From an uncultured Clostridia bacterium (lineage in GTDB: Bacteria; Bacillota; Clostridia; TANB77; CAG-508): 64,000 bases of DNA. Of the stretch, positions 54,600-63,400 are shown in pieces (positions within the stretch are counted from its first letter, which is position 1; every line of letters starts with the position of its first letter). The notes under the pieces are model-generated. The model saw nothing but the letters and a program-made list of their open reading frames with translations, was not told where the DNA came from and made no database searches. The stretch is taken from the NCBI GenBank assembly GCA_944387405.1, contig CALXET010000007.1, positions 1 to 64,000 on the forward strand. The letters run 5' to 3'. A program made the position numbers and the translations under genes.

Positions 54600-55177
54600 C
54601 TATCCTCCCTTTTAAAAAATATTTTTCCAAAACTTATTACTGATATGAAAACAATTATAGATACTACCCATATTTGAAATATCATACCACTTGGATTTTT
54701 AGAGCCAAGACTTGCACGAATCGCAATAACTGTTGTTGGGATTATTTGAATTGAAGCAGTATTTATTAATATAAACATCATCATATCTTTTGTCATAAAA
54801 TTTTTCTTTTTATTTTTTTCATCCATACAATCCATTGCTTTTATTCCCATTGGTGTTGCCGCATTTCCTAGCCCTAATATATTAGATATAATATTTAATG
54901 AAATATACTCACTTTCCTTTGAATCTTTTTCAACGCTTTTAAAAATCAGCTTAATTACTTTAGAAATACCATTTTTTAATTTTATAAAAAAATCTGTTTT
55001 TTCTAATATATTCATTATTCCACTCCAAAAACACATTGTCCCTGCAAGTGTTATTACTAAACTCATTGTAGATTCAATAGTATCAAATATGCTATCATTT
55101 ATTTTTGGAAGTGTTCCAGAAAAGCAAGCATAAATAATAGAAATAATTATAAAAATTGGCCAAATTATATTTAACAT
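54596..55177 (-). CDS. spmA: Spore maturation protein A
   Basis: Partner of SpmB in spore core dehydration, same Gate-domain family. ATG at 55177 behind AAGGAG (five bases); GTG at 55183 is too close. 193 residues; FWSGIMNILEKTDF, LGLGNAATPMGIKAM and INTASIQIIPTTVIAIRA are diagnostic. Its stop overlaps the spmB start. Confidence 0.93.
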   Translation of the reverse strand: MLNIIWPIFIIISIIYACFSGTLPKINDSIFDTIESTMSLVITLAGTMCFWSGIMNILEKTDFFIKLKNGISKVIKLIFKSVEKDSKESEYISLNIISNILGLGNAATPMGIKAMDCMDEKNKKKNFMTKDMMMFILINTASIQIIPTTVIAIRASLGSKNPSGMIFQIWVVSIIVFISVISFGKIFFKREDS

Positions 55178-55234
55178 ACGCACTCCTTTTTATTTAAATT
55201 TATATTCAATGAAAATTTAATTTAACACAATTTA

Positions 55235-55263
55235 TTGTATTTTTTTCTAATTTGTGGTAATAT
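55235..55263 (+). promoter_or_regulatory. Promoter of the AbrB-type gene
   Basis: TTGTAT, 17-base spacer, TAATAT; GGGAGGTG a few bases before ATG 55298. Confidence 0.6.
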
Positions 55264-55297
55264 CATAGTGTATACGAATTATTGGGAGGTGTATAAT

Positions 55298-55558
55298 ATG
55301 AAACTTTCTACAGGAATAGTTAGAAGAGTAGATGAATTAGGAAGAATTGTTATACCTATTGAGATGAGAAATGCATTAGACATAGCTCAAAAAGATCCAG
55401 TAGAAATATCAATGGAAGGTTCAAATATTATTCTTCACAAATACGAAAACAGATGTGTATTCTGTGGTGCATTAAGACCAGCTATTAGATTTAATGGAAA
55501 ATTAATGTGTAAAAAATGTTTAGAGAAAATCAATGAACAAACAAAAAATGAAAAATAA
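55298..55558 (+). CDS. abrB: AbrB/SpoVT-type transition-state regulator with zinc ribbon
   Basis: DNA-binding swapped-hairpin AbrB domain (residues ~1-50: VRRVDELGRIVIPIEMRNAL is the family hallmark), followed by a C-terminal treble-clef-like zinc ribbon with CVFCGAL and CKKCLEK. Bacillus AbrB has a different C-terminal domain; the Cys-Cys pair type is common in Clostridia. ATG at 55298 behind GGAGGTG. 86 residues. It regulates stationary-phase genes, probably including sporulation. Monocistronic. Confidence 0.9.
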   Translation: MKLSTGIVRRVDELGRIVIPIEMRNALDIAQKDPVEISMEGSNIILHKYENRCVFCGALRPAIRFNGKLMCKKCLEKINEQTKNEK

Positions 55559-55576
55559 AGTATATCTATTCATTTT

Positions 55577-55612
55577 AAAAAGGTACTACTTATGTAGTAC
55601 CTTTTGTTTTTA
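55577..55612. terminator. Bidirectional terminator between abrB and the slipin gene
   Basis: Stem AAAAGGTACTAC/GTAGTACCTTTT, four-base loop, T-rich on both strands between convergent genes. Confidence 0.85.
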
Positions 55613-55631
55613 TATACTTTATAATTTTATC

Positions 55632-56417
55632 TTATTTATTAGTAAATTTTTCTATCATACCTTCAATTGCTTTCATTTGCATTTCTGATGTACTATTTTC
55701 CATAGCCCTTAAGGTTTCTATTGGAATAGCAAATATTACTGTATTTGATTGATCACTACTTAAATCATTCAAAGTTGAAAGAGTTCTCAAATGAAGTGCT
55801 CCTGGTGCTTTTCCCATTATTTCAGCAGCTTTTGCTAAATTTTGAGAAGCCTCTACTTCACCCTCAGCTTTAGTTATAACAGATTGCTTTTCTCTTTCTG
55901 CTTCAGCAACCTTTGCAATAACTCTTTTCATTTCTTCTGGAAGGGCTATATCTTTAAGTTCAACATTTTCTACTTTTATTCCCCATGGATCTGTTGCTTG
56001 ATCTACAATATTACATATTTTTTCACTTAAAGTTTCTCTTTCTGTTAATAATTCATCTAAAGAAACTGATCCTACAATATTTCTCATTGTTGTTTGAGCA
56101 AGTTGACTTACTGCATAATTAAAATTCTCAACAGCAAGTACTGCTTTAGAAGAATCAAAAACTTTATAATATAATACTGCATTTATTTTAATTGAAACAT
56201 TATCTTTTGTAATTGCCTCTTGTTCTGGAACATCTACAGTTTTAGTTCTTATATCAACTTTACTATAAGAATTAATTATTGGTAAAACTATATGCCATCC
56301 TGGATTTAAGACCTTTTTAAATTTACCAAAAGAAAAAAATATTCCTCTTTCATATTCGTTTACTTGTCTAATAGAAATAATAACAATAAATAAAATTACT
56401 AAAATTAATATAGGCAT
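55632..56417 (-). CDS. SPFH/Band 7 family protein (slipin)
   Basis: Membrane-microdomain scaffold of the stomatin/slipin group. 261 residues: an N-terminal membrane helix (~3-20), Band 7 domain (~25-170; NEYERGIFFSFGKF, LNPGWHIVLPI, VPEQEAITKDNVSI), then an Ala/Glu-rich coiled coil (AKVAEAEREKQSVITKAEGE). No neighbouring NfeD gene is seen, although slipins often pair with one. 87 bases downstream of rsmI. Confidence 0.9.
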   Translation of the reverse strand: MPILILVILFIVIISIRQVNEYERGIFFSFGKFKKVLNPGWHIVLPIINSYSKVDIRTKTVDVPEQEAITKDNVSIKINAVLYYKVFDSSKAVLAVENFNYAVSQLAQTTMRNIVGSVSLDELLTERETLSEKICNIVDQATDPWGIKVENVELKDIALPEEMKRVIAKVAEAEREKQSVITKAEGEVEASQNLAKAAEIMGKAPGALHLRTLSTLNDLSSDQSNTVIFAIPIETLRAMENSTSEMQMKAIEGMIEKFTNK

Positions 56418-56504
56418 TTTACTTACCTCCTTATTTAAATTTTATTTATTATATATTGTTTTTATTCTATATACAATATCTTTCTACTTTCTATTTTTAT
56501 CAAA

Positions 56505-57335
56505 TCATTTATTTAAAAAATATTGATATACTTCATTTTTCTCCATTTTTCTATCTTTTGCTATTTGTTTTATTATTTCCTTTTTTGTAAAATTTTTATT
56601 TTTATAATAATTATAATGTTCTTCTAAAGATAATTTAGACAAATCTTCAATATCTTGTTCTTTTTTAGAAATTTCAGCACCTTCAATTAATATAACACAT
56701 TCCCCTCTATATTCTATATTATTTATTAATTCTGATATTTTTCCTCTTATAAATTCCTCATGTATTTTTGTTAACTCCCTTGCAATACATATTTTTCTAT
56801 CTCCTAAAACTTCTAATATACAATTCAATGTGTTTTCTAGTTTATGTGGTGCTTCATATATTATTAAAGTTCTTGTATCATATTTTAATTCCTCTAATTT
56901 CTTAATCTTTTCCGATCTTTTGGCTGACAAAAATCCAATAAATTCGAATTCTTTTGTAGAAAATCCTGAACATATAATTGCATTTATTGCTGCACATGCC
57001 CCAGGAATAGGAACTATTTTAATATTTTTCTCTATTGCTTTTTTTATTACTTCTTCGCCTGGATCTGATATACCTGGTGTGCCCGCATCTGATACTAATG
57101 CAATATTTTTTCCATCTAATAATTTCTCTATTATAAGTTCAGATTTAGTTTTTTCATTTTCTTTATAATAACTAATTAAAGGTTTAGAAATATCAAAATG
57201 ATTTAACAATTTTAAAGTATGTCTAGTATCTTCTGCTGCAATATAATCTACTTTTTTTAAAATCTCCAAAGCTCTTATAGTTACATCATCTAAATTTCCT
57301 ATTGGAGTAGCTACTATATATAATTCTCCATTCAT
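56505..57335 (-). CDS. rsmI: 16S rRNA (cytidine(1402)-2'-O)-methyltransferase
   Basis: SAM-dependent tetrapyrrole-methylase-fold enzyme modifying C1402 of 16S rRNA. 276 residues with YIVATPIGNLDDVTIRALE at the N-terminus, AEDTRHTLKLLNHF, LVSDAGTPGISDPG and PIPGACAAINAII, all diagnostic. Located 28 bases after the TrmN6-like gene, a common Firmicutes pairing. Confidence 0.95.
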   Translation of the reverse strand: MNGELYIVATPIGNLDDVTIRALEILKKVDYIAAEDTRHTLKLLNHFDISKPLISYYKENEKTKSELIIEKLLDGKNIALVSDAGTPGISDPGEEVIKKAIEKNIKIVPIPGACAAINAIICSGFSTKEFEFIGFLSAKRSEKIKKLEELKYDTRTLIIYEAPHKLENTLNCILEVLGDRKICIARELTKIHEEFIRGKISELINNIEYRGECVILIEGAEISKKEQDIEDLSKLSLEEHYNYYKNKNFTKKEIIKQIAKDRKMEKNEVYQYFLNK

Positions 57336-57363
57336 TTTATCACCTATTTCTTTCTTAAATTTA

Positions 57364-58104
57364 TTATACTTTCTTATTATAAATTCTTAAGATTTCATCA
57401 GTATATGTTCCATCTTCATTATATATGTATAATGGATTTATTAATTTTAACTCTTCTCCTGCATTTTTTATCCCCTTAATTAATATTAATACTGCTTTTG
57501 AAGTCATATTTGAATATACAATTCTAAGTTCTTTGGGCTCTATTTTATATTTTCTCATTAAAAATATTATATCTACTAGTCTATCTGGTCTGTGAACCAT
57601 GTAAAAAGACCCCTTATCTTTTAATATTTTAAATGATTGTTTTATTACATCTTCTAGTGTACATTCTTTTTCGTGCCTTGAAATTATTCTAGATTCTTTT
57701 TCATTTAATAATCCTGTTCCATATTTTTTATATGGCGGATTAGTAACTACTGCATCACACATCTGTATACCTAATTTTTCTGATATTTCTTTTATATCTT
57801 CATTAATAATTTCAATTTTATCTTGAAGATTATTTAATAACACAGACCTTTTAGCCATTTCACACACTTCTTTTTGAATTTCAACTCCATAAATTTTTTT
57901 AGCCAATGTTTTCTTAGATAATAAAATACTTATTATTCCTGTCCCTGTTCCAAGATCTACTACTACTGAATTTTTTCTTATATTCTTAGCAAAATCTGAG
58001 ATTAAAACACTATCAATTCCAAAACAAAATCCATCTATATTTTGAATAATTTTTAAATCTTCAAATTCTAAATCATCAATTCTCTCATTTTTCTTTAACT
58101 TCAT
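57364..58104 (-). CDS. TrmN6-like N6-adenine methyltransferase
   Basis: Rossmann-fold methyltransferase of the YfiC/TrmN6 group (tRNA1(Val) adenine-37 N6). 246 residues; motif I VDLGTGTGIISILLS, and the catalytic NPPYKKYGTG of N6-adenine enzymes (~120). C-terminal YIYNEDGTYTDEILRIY is typical of the Firmicutes branch. Upstream of rsmI and probably co-transcribed. Confidence 0.9.
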   Translation of the reverse strand: MKLKKNERIDDLEFEDLKIIQNIDGFCFGIDSVLISDFAKNIRKNSVVVDLGTGTGIISILLSKKTLAKKIYGVEIQKEVCEMAKRSVLLNNLQDKIEIINEDIKEISEKLGIQMCDAVVTNPPYKKYGTGLLNEKESRIISRHEKECTLEDVIKQSFKILKDKGSFYMVHRPDRLVDIIFLMRKYKIEPKELRIVYSNMTSKAVLILIKGIKNAGEELKLINPLYIYNEDGTYTDEILRIYNKKV

Positions 58105-58180
58105 AATACACCTTCACATATATTTTTTGTTTACATATTATATAATAAATAATGTAAAATGTAAACTTAGAGGTGTTTTT

Positions 58181-58339
58181 ATGAAGAACTTTAATAATAA
58201 TTGCAATAATTGCAAAAACAATCATAAATTTAATAATATTTGCAGCTCGTTAAAAGAAGTGGAATATTTTTTATGTCAAAGCAAAAAAGTAATTTCTCTT
58301 ACTAAAATAAGTATTTTACTAAAAAATCTATTCAAATGA
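58181..58339 (+). CDS. Small Cys-rich hypothetical protein
   Basis: An ATG at 58181 follows GAGGTG by five bases and opens a 52-codon protein with CNNCKNN and two further cysteines, then a Lys-rich helix. Could bind a metal. It is divergent from the TrmN6-like gene and converges on the GerMN gene with a 12-base overlap. An inverted repeat GTTTACAT/ATGTAAAC (58129-58166) lies upstream. Coding status is uncertain. Confidence 0.45.
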   Translation: MKNFNNNCNNCKNNHKFNNICSSLKEVEYFLCQSKKVISLTKISILLKNLFK

Positions 58340-58903
58340 TATTTCCCCTGATAAATCATATCCATTTTCTTTAAAAGATTTTACCTCTTCACCTTCTATT
58401 TGAATTTTAATTGCATTAATTTCCCTTAGTTCCATAACTGAATAAACAATTGATTTAATGAGTAATTCCTGTTTATTTTTATCTTTTTCACAATTATCTA
58501 TAAATTCTTTACTAAAATTAATTACCAAGACATCTCCAATTCTTTCTGTTCCAATTAATTTTGTTCCTTCCGGAATTAATTTCTCATTTTCTTCTTTTGG
58601 TCCTTCAATTAATAAATTGATAATTATTTTATATGGATCTTGTAATAAATCTTTTACATCTATATCTCGTGTTTCTGCTGATAGAACACCTTCCTTATCT
58701 CCAAAATATATTTTTACTTTTGATGTTCTAAGCTGTTTATCCGATATTTCTTCTTCAGGAGTAAGTTTGTTTGTTTCATTTGTATTAATAGAATTTTCCT
58801 CTGCATCTATTTCGAATTGTATAATTTTAGTTTTAAATAAAATAATTACACCTACTAAAAATATTATCAAAAATATAAAAAAAATTAATAATTTTTTTCT
58901 CAT
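58328..58903 (-). CDS. GerMN-domain protein
   Basis: 191 residues: N-terminal membrane segment (~5-24, no lipobox Cys), a linker, then a GerMN domain (~60-185) with KVKIYFGDKEGVLSAETRDI, LIEGPKEENEKLIPEGTKL and VLVINFSKEF, the features of GerM-type proteins that act in sporulation and germination. It lacks the second GerMN copy of Bacillus GerM. Confidence 0.82.
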   Translation of the reverse strand: MRKKLLIFFIFLIIFLVGVIILFKTKIIQFEIDAEENSINTNETNKLTPEEEISDKQLRTSKVKIYFGDKEGVLSAETRDIDVKDLLQDPYKIIINLLIEGPKEENEKLIPEGTKLIGTERIGDVLVINFSKEFIDNCEKDKNKQELLIKSIVYSVMELREINAIKIQIEGEEVKSFKENGYDLSGEISFE

Positions 58904-58990
58904 AATTCACCTCCACTTAATAATATTTACTAGTCCTAAAAAATATGATACTCTAGTCCATTTTTTCAAGTTTTTTTCCTATCTTATACA

Positions 58991-59019
58991 TTGACAAATA
59001 AGCATTTTCAGTATAATAT
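58991..59019 (+). promoter_or_regulatory. Promoter of the activase gene
   Basis: Consensus TTGACA, 17-base spacer, TAATAT (or 15-base spacer to TATAAT at 59012), about 40 bases before AAGGAG. Confidence 0.65.
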
Positions 59020-59060
59020 TACAATTGTATAAAAATGATATATTCGAAAGGAGTTTACAT

Positions 59061-62000
59061 ATGGCAGAACTATTACATGTTGGTTTAGATGTCGGATCTA
59101 CAACAGTAAAAATTATAGTAATGAATGAAGCTTTAGAAACAATATATAGAAGTTACACTAGACACTTTTCTGATACTAAAAACACAATATGCACAGTTCT
59201 TGAAAAATTATCAGAAGATTATCCTGATGCTAGATTTACTATGGCTTTAACAGGGTCTGGTGCTATGTCTGCCGCTAAATTTTTAAATGTTCCATTTATA
59301 CAAGAAGTTATTTCTTGTAAACGTGCTGTTGAAAAATATTTACCAGAAACAGACGTTGTAATAGAACTAGGTGGAGAAGATGCAAAAATTATATATTTTG
59401 ATAAATTTATTGAGCAAAGAATGAATGGAACTTGCGCTGGTGGTACTGGTGCATTTTTAGACCAGATGGCTTCTCTTTTAAATACTGATACAGCTGGTTT
59501 AAATGAGCTTGCTAAAGGATATAAAACAATTTATCCAATAGCTTCTCGTTGTGGAGTTTTCGCTAAAACAGATGTACAACCTTTATTAAATGAAGGATCT
59601 AGAAAAGAAGATATTGCAGCATCAATATTTCAAGCAGTTGTTAATCAAACTATTAGCGGTCTTGCTTGTGGTAGACCTATTAAAGGAAAAATTGCTTTTT
59701 TAGGTGGTCCATTAACATATCTTTCAGAATTAAGAAAAAGATTTATTGAAACACTTGAATTAAAAGACGATGAAATTCTTATACCTGAAGAAGGTCACTT
59801 ACTAGTTGCAAAGGGAGCTGCATTAAATTCATTAGATTCTAATGAATTTACATTAAAAGAACTAAAACAAAAAATAATTGATTTAAAGAATTCTAAAGAT
59901 ACTACTTCAAAACCTTTAGAACCTTTATTTAAATCTAAAGCAGAATATAAGGCATTTAAAGAAAGACATGATAAGGATAAAGTAGAGGAAAAACCTTTGG
60001 AAGGATTTGAAGGAGACTGCTATATTGGTATTGATGCGGGATCTACAACGACAAAGCTTGTATTAATTGATAATGACAATAATATAAGATTTTCTTTATA
60101 TCAAAGTAATGAAGGTAATCCTCTTCAGAGTGTTATTACAATGCTTAAAGAATTATATAGTAAATTACCAGAAAAAGCTGTTATTAGATTTGCTGGAGTA
60201 ACTGGATATGGTGAGAAATTAATTCAAACAGCATTAAATGTAGATTTAAATGAAATTGAAACTATAGCACATTATACAGCAGCAAAACAATTTATGCCTA
60301 ATGTTACTAGTATTATAGATATTGGTGGACAGGATATGAAATACATAAAAATGAAAGGTGAAGCAATAGACAATATAATGCTTAACGAAGCTTGTTCATC
60401 TGGATGCGGTTCTTTTATTGAAACATTTGCAAAAAGTTTAAATCTTTCAATACAAGAATTTGTTGACGCAGCAATTACTGCAAAACATCCTGTAGACCTT
60501 GGATCAAGATGTACTGTATTTATGAATTCAAAAATTAAACAAGCTCAAAAAGAAGGATATGAAGTTGGTGACATTTCAGCTGGTCTTTCTTACTCTGTTA
60601 TTAAAAATGCTATTCAAAAAGTTATGAAAGTAAGAGATATATCAACATTAGGTGATCATATTGTTGTTCAAGGCGGTACTTTCTATAATGATGCTGTCTT
60701 AAGAAGTTTTGAAAAGATAGTTGGGAAAGATGTAATAAGACCTAACATCGCTGGACTTATGGGCGCTTATGGCGTTGCATTACTTGCTAAAGAACAATAT
60801 GAAGCAAATCTTGATATGGAATATAAATCAACTTTACTTAAAGGAAATGAATTAGACAACTTAGATATTAAAATTTCACAAGCAAGATGTGGAAAATGCG
60901 AAAATAATTGTTTATTAACTATCAATAGATTTAATAATGGAAAAGTATTTATATCTGGAAATAGATGCGAAAAAGGTAGTGGAAATATTGTTGAAAATAA
61001 ACAATTACCTAACATGTATAAATACAAATATGAAAGATTATTTAACTATGAACCTTTAAAAGAAGAAGATGCTCCTAGAGGAACTATTGGTATTCCAAGA
61101 GTTTTAAATATGTATGAAGATTATCCTTTCTGGTTTACTTATTTAACTAGTCTTGGATTTAGAGTTATTATTTCTGAAAAGAGTACTAGAAAAACTTATG
61201 AAAAGGGAATGGAATCAATGCCTTCTGAATCAGTTTGCTATCCAGCAAAACTTTCACATGGTCATGTTATGAGTTTATTAGAACAAGGTATCAAAACAAT
61301 ATTTTATCCTTGTATTCCTTATTCAAGAAAAGAATATGAAAAAGCTGATAACCATTATAACTGTCCAATTGTTATTTCTTATTCAGAAGTATTGAAAAAT
61401 AACGTAGAAGAATTAAAAGCTCCTGATGTTAAGTTTATTAATCCATTCTTACCTCTAGATGACTATAAAAAACTTGCTCAAGTTATTTTAGAACATGATG
61501 AATTTAAAGAATATCATTTTACTAAAAAGGAACTTTTAGAAGCTGGAAAAAAAGCTGAGGCAGAATATCAAAAATATAAACAAGATATTTCAAATAAAGC
61601 AGATGAGATAATGAAATATATGAAAGAACATGATCTAAGAGGAATTGTTCTTTCAGGAAGACCATATCATGTTGATCCTGAGGTAAATCATGGTATAGAT
61701 ACATTAATTACAAGTTTAGGACTATGCGTATTATCTGAAGATTCCGTTGCTTGTAAAACAGAAGCAAAACGTCCTATAAGAGTAGTTGACCAATGGACTT
61801 TCCATGCAAGGCTTTATGCTGCAGCAGATTTTGTTGGAAAGCATGATAATCTTGAATTAATCCAATTAACTTCTTTTGGTTGTGGCGTTGATGCAGTTAC
61901 AACTGATCAAGTAGAAGAAATTTTAAAAAGCTATGATAAAATGTATACATTAATTAAAATAGATGAAGTAAATAATTTAGGTGCTGTAAGAATTCGTATT

Positions 62001-63359
62001 CGTTCATTACTTGCTAGTATGAATAAAAAAATAAATGTAAAAAAAGAAGACGAAGAAAATCTTGGAGATTATGGAATCAAGAAAAAAATATTTACTAAAG
62101 ATATGAAAAAAGATTATACAATATTAATTCCTCAAATGGCTCCAATACATTTTGAACTGCTTGAAGCTGCCGTTGCTTCATCAGGATATAATGTTGAATT
62201 ACTTCGCGAATGTACACCTCGCACAGTCGAAACAGGACTTAAATATGTCAATAATGATGCTTGTTATCCATCAATTTTAACAACCGGTCAAATGATTGAA
62301 GCTTTGCAATCAGGAAAATATGACTTAAATAAAACTGCTTTAATTATGTCTCAAACTGGTGGTGGATGTAGAGCTACTAATTATATTGGATTTATTAGAA
62401 AAGCACTAAAAGATGCAGGATTCTCTAATATACCAGTAATATCATTCAATGTTGTTGGTATGGAAAAAATGCCTGGTTTTAAAATTACCTTAGGATTAGT
62501 AGATAGATTGCTTAAAATGGTAATCTATGGTGATTTATTACAAAAAATGCTTATGAAAAACAGGGCTTATGAAGTTCATAAAGGTGAAACTAAAGAATTA
62601 TTCGATAAATGGATGACAAAATGTAAACAATTACTTAGAAAATGCTCAAATAAAGAATTCAAGCAAAGTATTTATGATATGGTAAATGATTTTGAAAAAA
62701 TTGAATTAGATACTTCAGTAGTTAAACCAAAAGTTGGAGTAGTTGGAGAAATTTTAATCAAATATCATCCATTTGGTAATAATTTTGTTGCAGAAGTATT
62801 AGAAAAAGAAGGCGCTGAAGTTGTTCTTCCAGATTTTATGGGATTTGTGAAATTTATGGCTACTCATAAAATAACATTTAACCAATTATTAAAAATTGAT
62901 AAGGGTAAAGCAAAAATCTTTAAAATGGCTTTAAAACTATTAGAATTATATGAAAAAGATTTAAAAATAGCTCTTTCACAATCAAAAAAGAATTACTTAC
63001 CTCCATGTGATATATGGCATCTTGAAGATAAAGTAAAAGATATTTTATCTATTGGAAATCAGACTGGAGAAGGTTGGTTTTTAACAGCTGAAATGGTTGA
63101 ATATATAGAACATGATATTCCAAATATAGTATGTGTACAACCATTTGCTTGTTTACCAAATCATATAGTTGGAAAAGGTGTTATTAAAACAATTAGAGAA
63201 AAATATCCAAATGCAAATATTTCTGCAGTTGATTATGATCCTGGAGCAAGTGAATCAAATCAAACTAATAGAATAAAATTATTAATGACTGTTGCTAAAG
63301 ATAATTTATTACCAGATAAAAATCAATTGACAGAAGCCAAGCAAGAAATTACAAATTAA
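59061..63359 (+). CDS. Double BadF/HgdC-type activase with 2-hydroxyacyl-CoA dehydratase-like domains
   Basis: ATG at 59061 behind AAGGAG. About 1,432 residues. Two ASKHA ATPase/[4Fe-4S] activase modules: the first begins VGLDVGSTTVKII and has NGTCAGGTGAFLDQ; the second begins YIGIDAGSTTTKLVL (~325) and has NEACSSGCGSFIETFA; each has the cluster-ligand Cys pattern. Then a CxxC-x4-5-C segment (ARCGKCENNCLL), a DUF2229-like domain (VLNMYEDYPFWFTYLTSLGF), and a C-terminal region like the dehydratase HgdB fold (PQMAPIHFELLEAAV). The family is conserved in Clostridia but its substrate is unknown. It is monocistronic. Confidence 0.88.
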   Translation: MAELLHVGLDVGSTTVKIIVMNEALETIYRSYTRHFSDTKNTICTVLEKLSEDYPDARFTMALTGSGAMSAAKFLNVPFIQEVISCKRAVEKYLPETDVVIELGGEDAKIIYFDKFIEQRMNGTCAGGTGAFLDQMASLLNTDTAGLNELAKGYKTIYPIASRCGVFAKTDVQPLLNEGSRKEDIAASIFQAVVNQTISGLACGRPIKGKIAFLGGPLTYLSELRKRFIETLELKDDEILIPEEGHLLVAKGAALNSLDSNEFTLKELKQKIIDLKNSKDTTSKPLEPLFKSKAEYKAFKERHDKDKVEEKPLEGFEGDCYIGIDAGSTTTKLVLIDNDNNIRFSLYQSNEGNPLQSVITMLKELYSKLPEKAVIRFAGVTGYGEKLIQTALNVDLNEIETIAHYTAAKQFMPNVTSIIDIGGQDMKYIKMKGEAIDNIMLNEACSSGCGSFIETFAKSLNLSIQEFVDAAITAKHPVDLGSRCTVFMNSKIKQAQKEGYEVGDISAGLSYSVIKNAIQKVMKVRDISTLGDHIVVQGGTFYNDAVLRSFEKIVGKDVIRPNIAGLMGAYGVALLAKEQYEANLDMEYKSTLLKGNELDNLDIKISQARCGKCENNCLLTINRFNNGKVFISGNRCEKGSGNIVENKQLPNMYKYKYERLFNYEPLKEEDAPRGTIGIPRVLNMYEDYPFWFTYLTSLGFRVIISEKSTRKTYEKGMESMPSESVCYPAKLSHGHVMSLLEQGIKTIFYPCIPYSRKEYEKADNHYNCPIVISYSEVLKNNVEELKAPDVKFINPFLPLDDYKKLAQVILEHDEFKEYHFTKKELLEAGKKAEAEYQKYKQDISNKADEIMKYMKEHDLRGIVLSGRPYHVDPEVNHGIDTLITSLGLCVLSEDSVACKTEAKRPIRVVDQWTFHARLYAAADFVGKHDNLELIQLTSFGCGVDAVTTDQVEEILKSYDKMYTLIKIDEVNNLGAVRIRIRSLLASMNKKINVKKEDEENLGDYGIKKKIFTKDMKKDYTILIPQMAPIHFELLEAAVASSGYNVELLRECTPRTVETGLKYVNNDACYPSILTTGQMIEALQSGKYDLNKTALIMSQTGGGCRATNYIGFIRKALKDAGFSNIPVISFNVVGMEKMPGFKITLGLVDRLLKMVIYGDLLQKMLMKNRAYEVHKGETKELFDKWMTKCKQLLRKCSNKEFKQSIYDMVNDFEKIELDTSVVKPKVGVVGEILIKYHPFGNNFVAEVLEKEGAEVVLPDFMGFVKFMATHKITFNQLLKIDKGKAKIFKMALKLLELYEKDLKIALSQSKKNYLPPCDIWHLEDKVKDILSIGNQTGEGWFLTAEMVEYIEHDIPNIVCVQPFACLPNHIVGKGVIKTIREKYPNANISAVDYDPGASESNQTNRIKLLMTVAKDNLLPDKNQLTEAKQEITN

Positions 63360-63363
63360 TATA

Positions 63364-63400
63364 AAAAGGAGAAAATAGTATTTATCTATTTTCTCCTTTT
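63364..63400 (+). terminator. Terminator of the activase gene
   Basis: 15-bp stem AAAAGGAGAAAATAG/CTATTTTCTCCTTTT with a seven-base loop. Confidence 0.8.
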
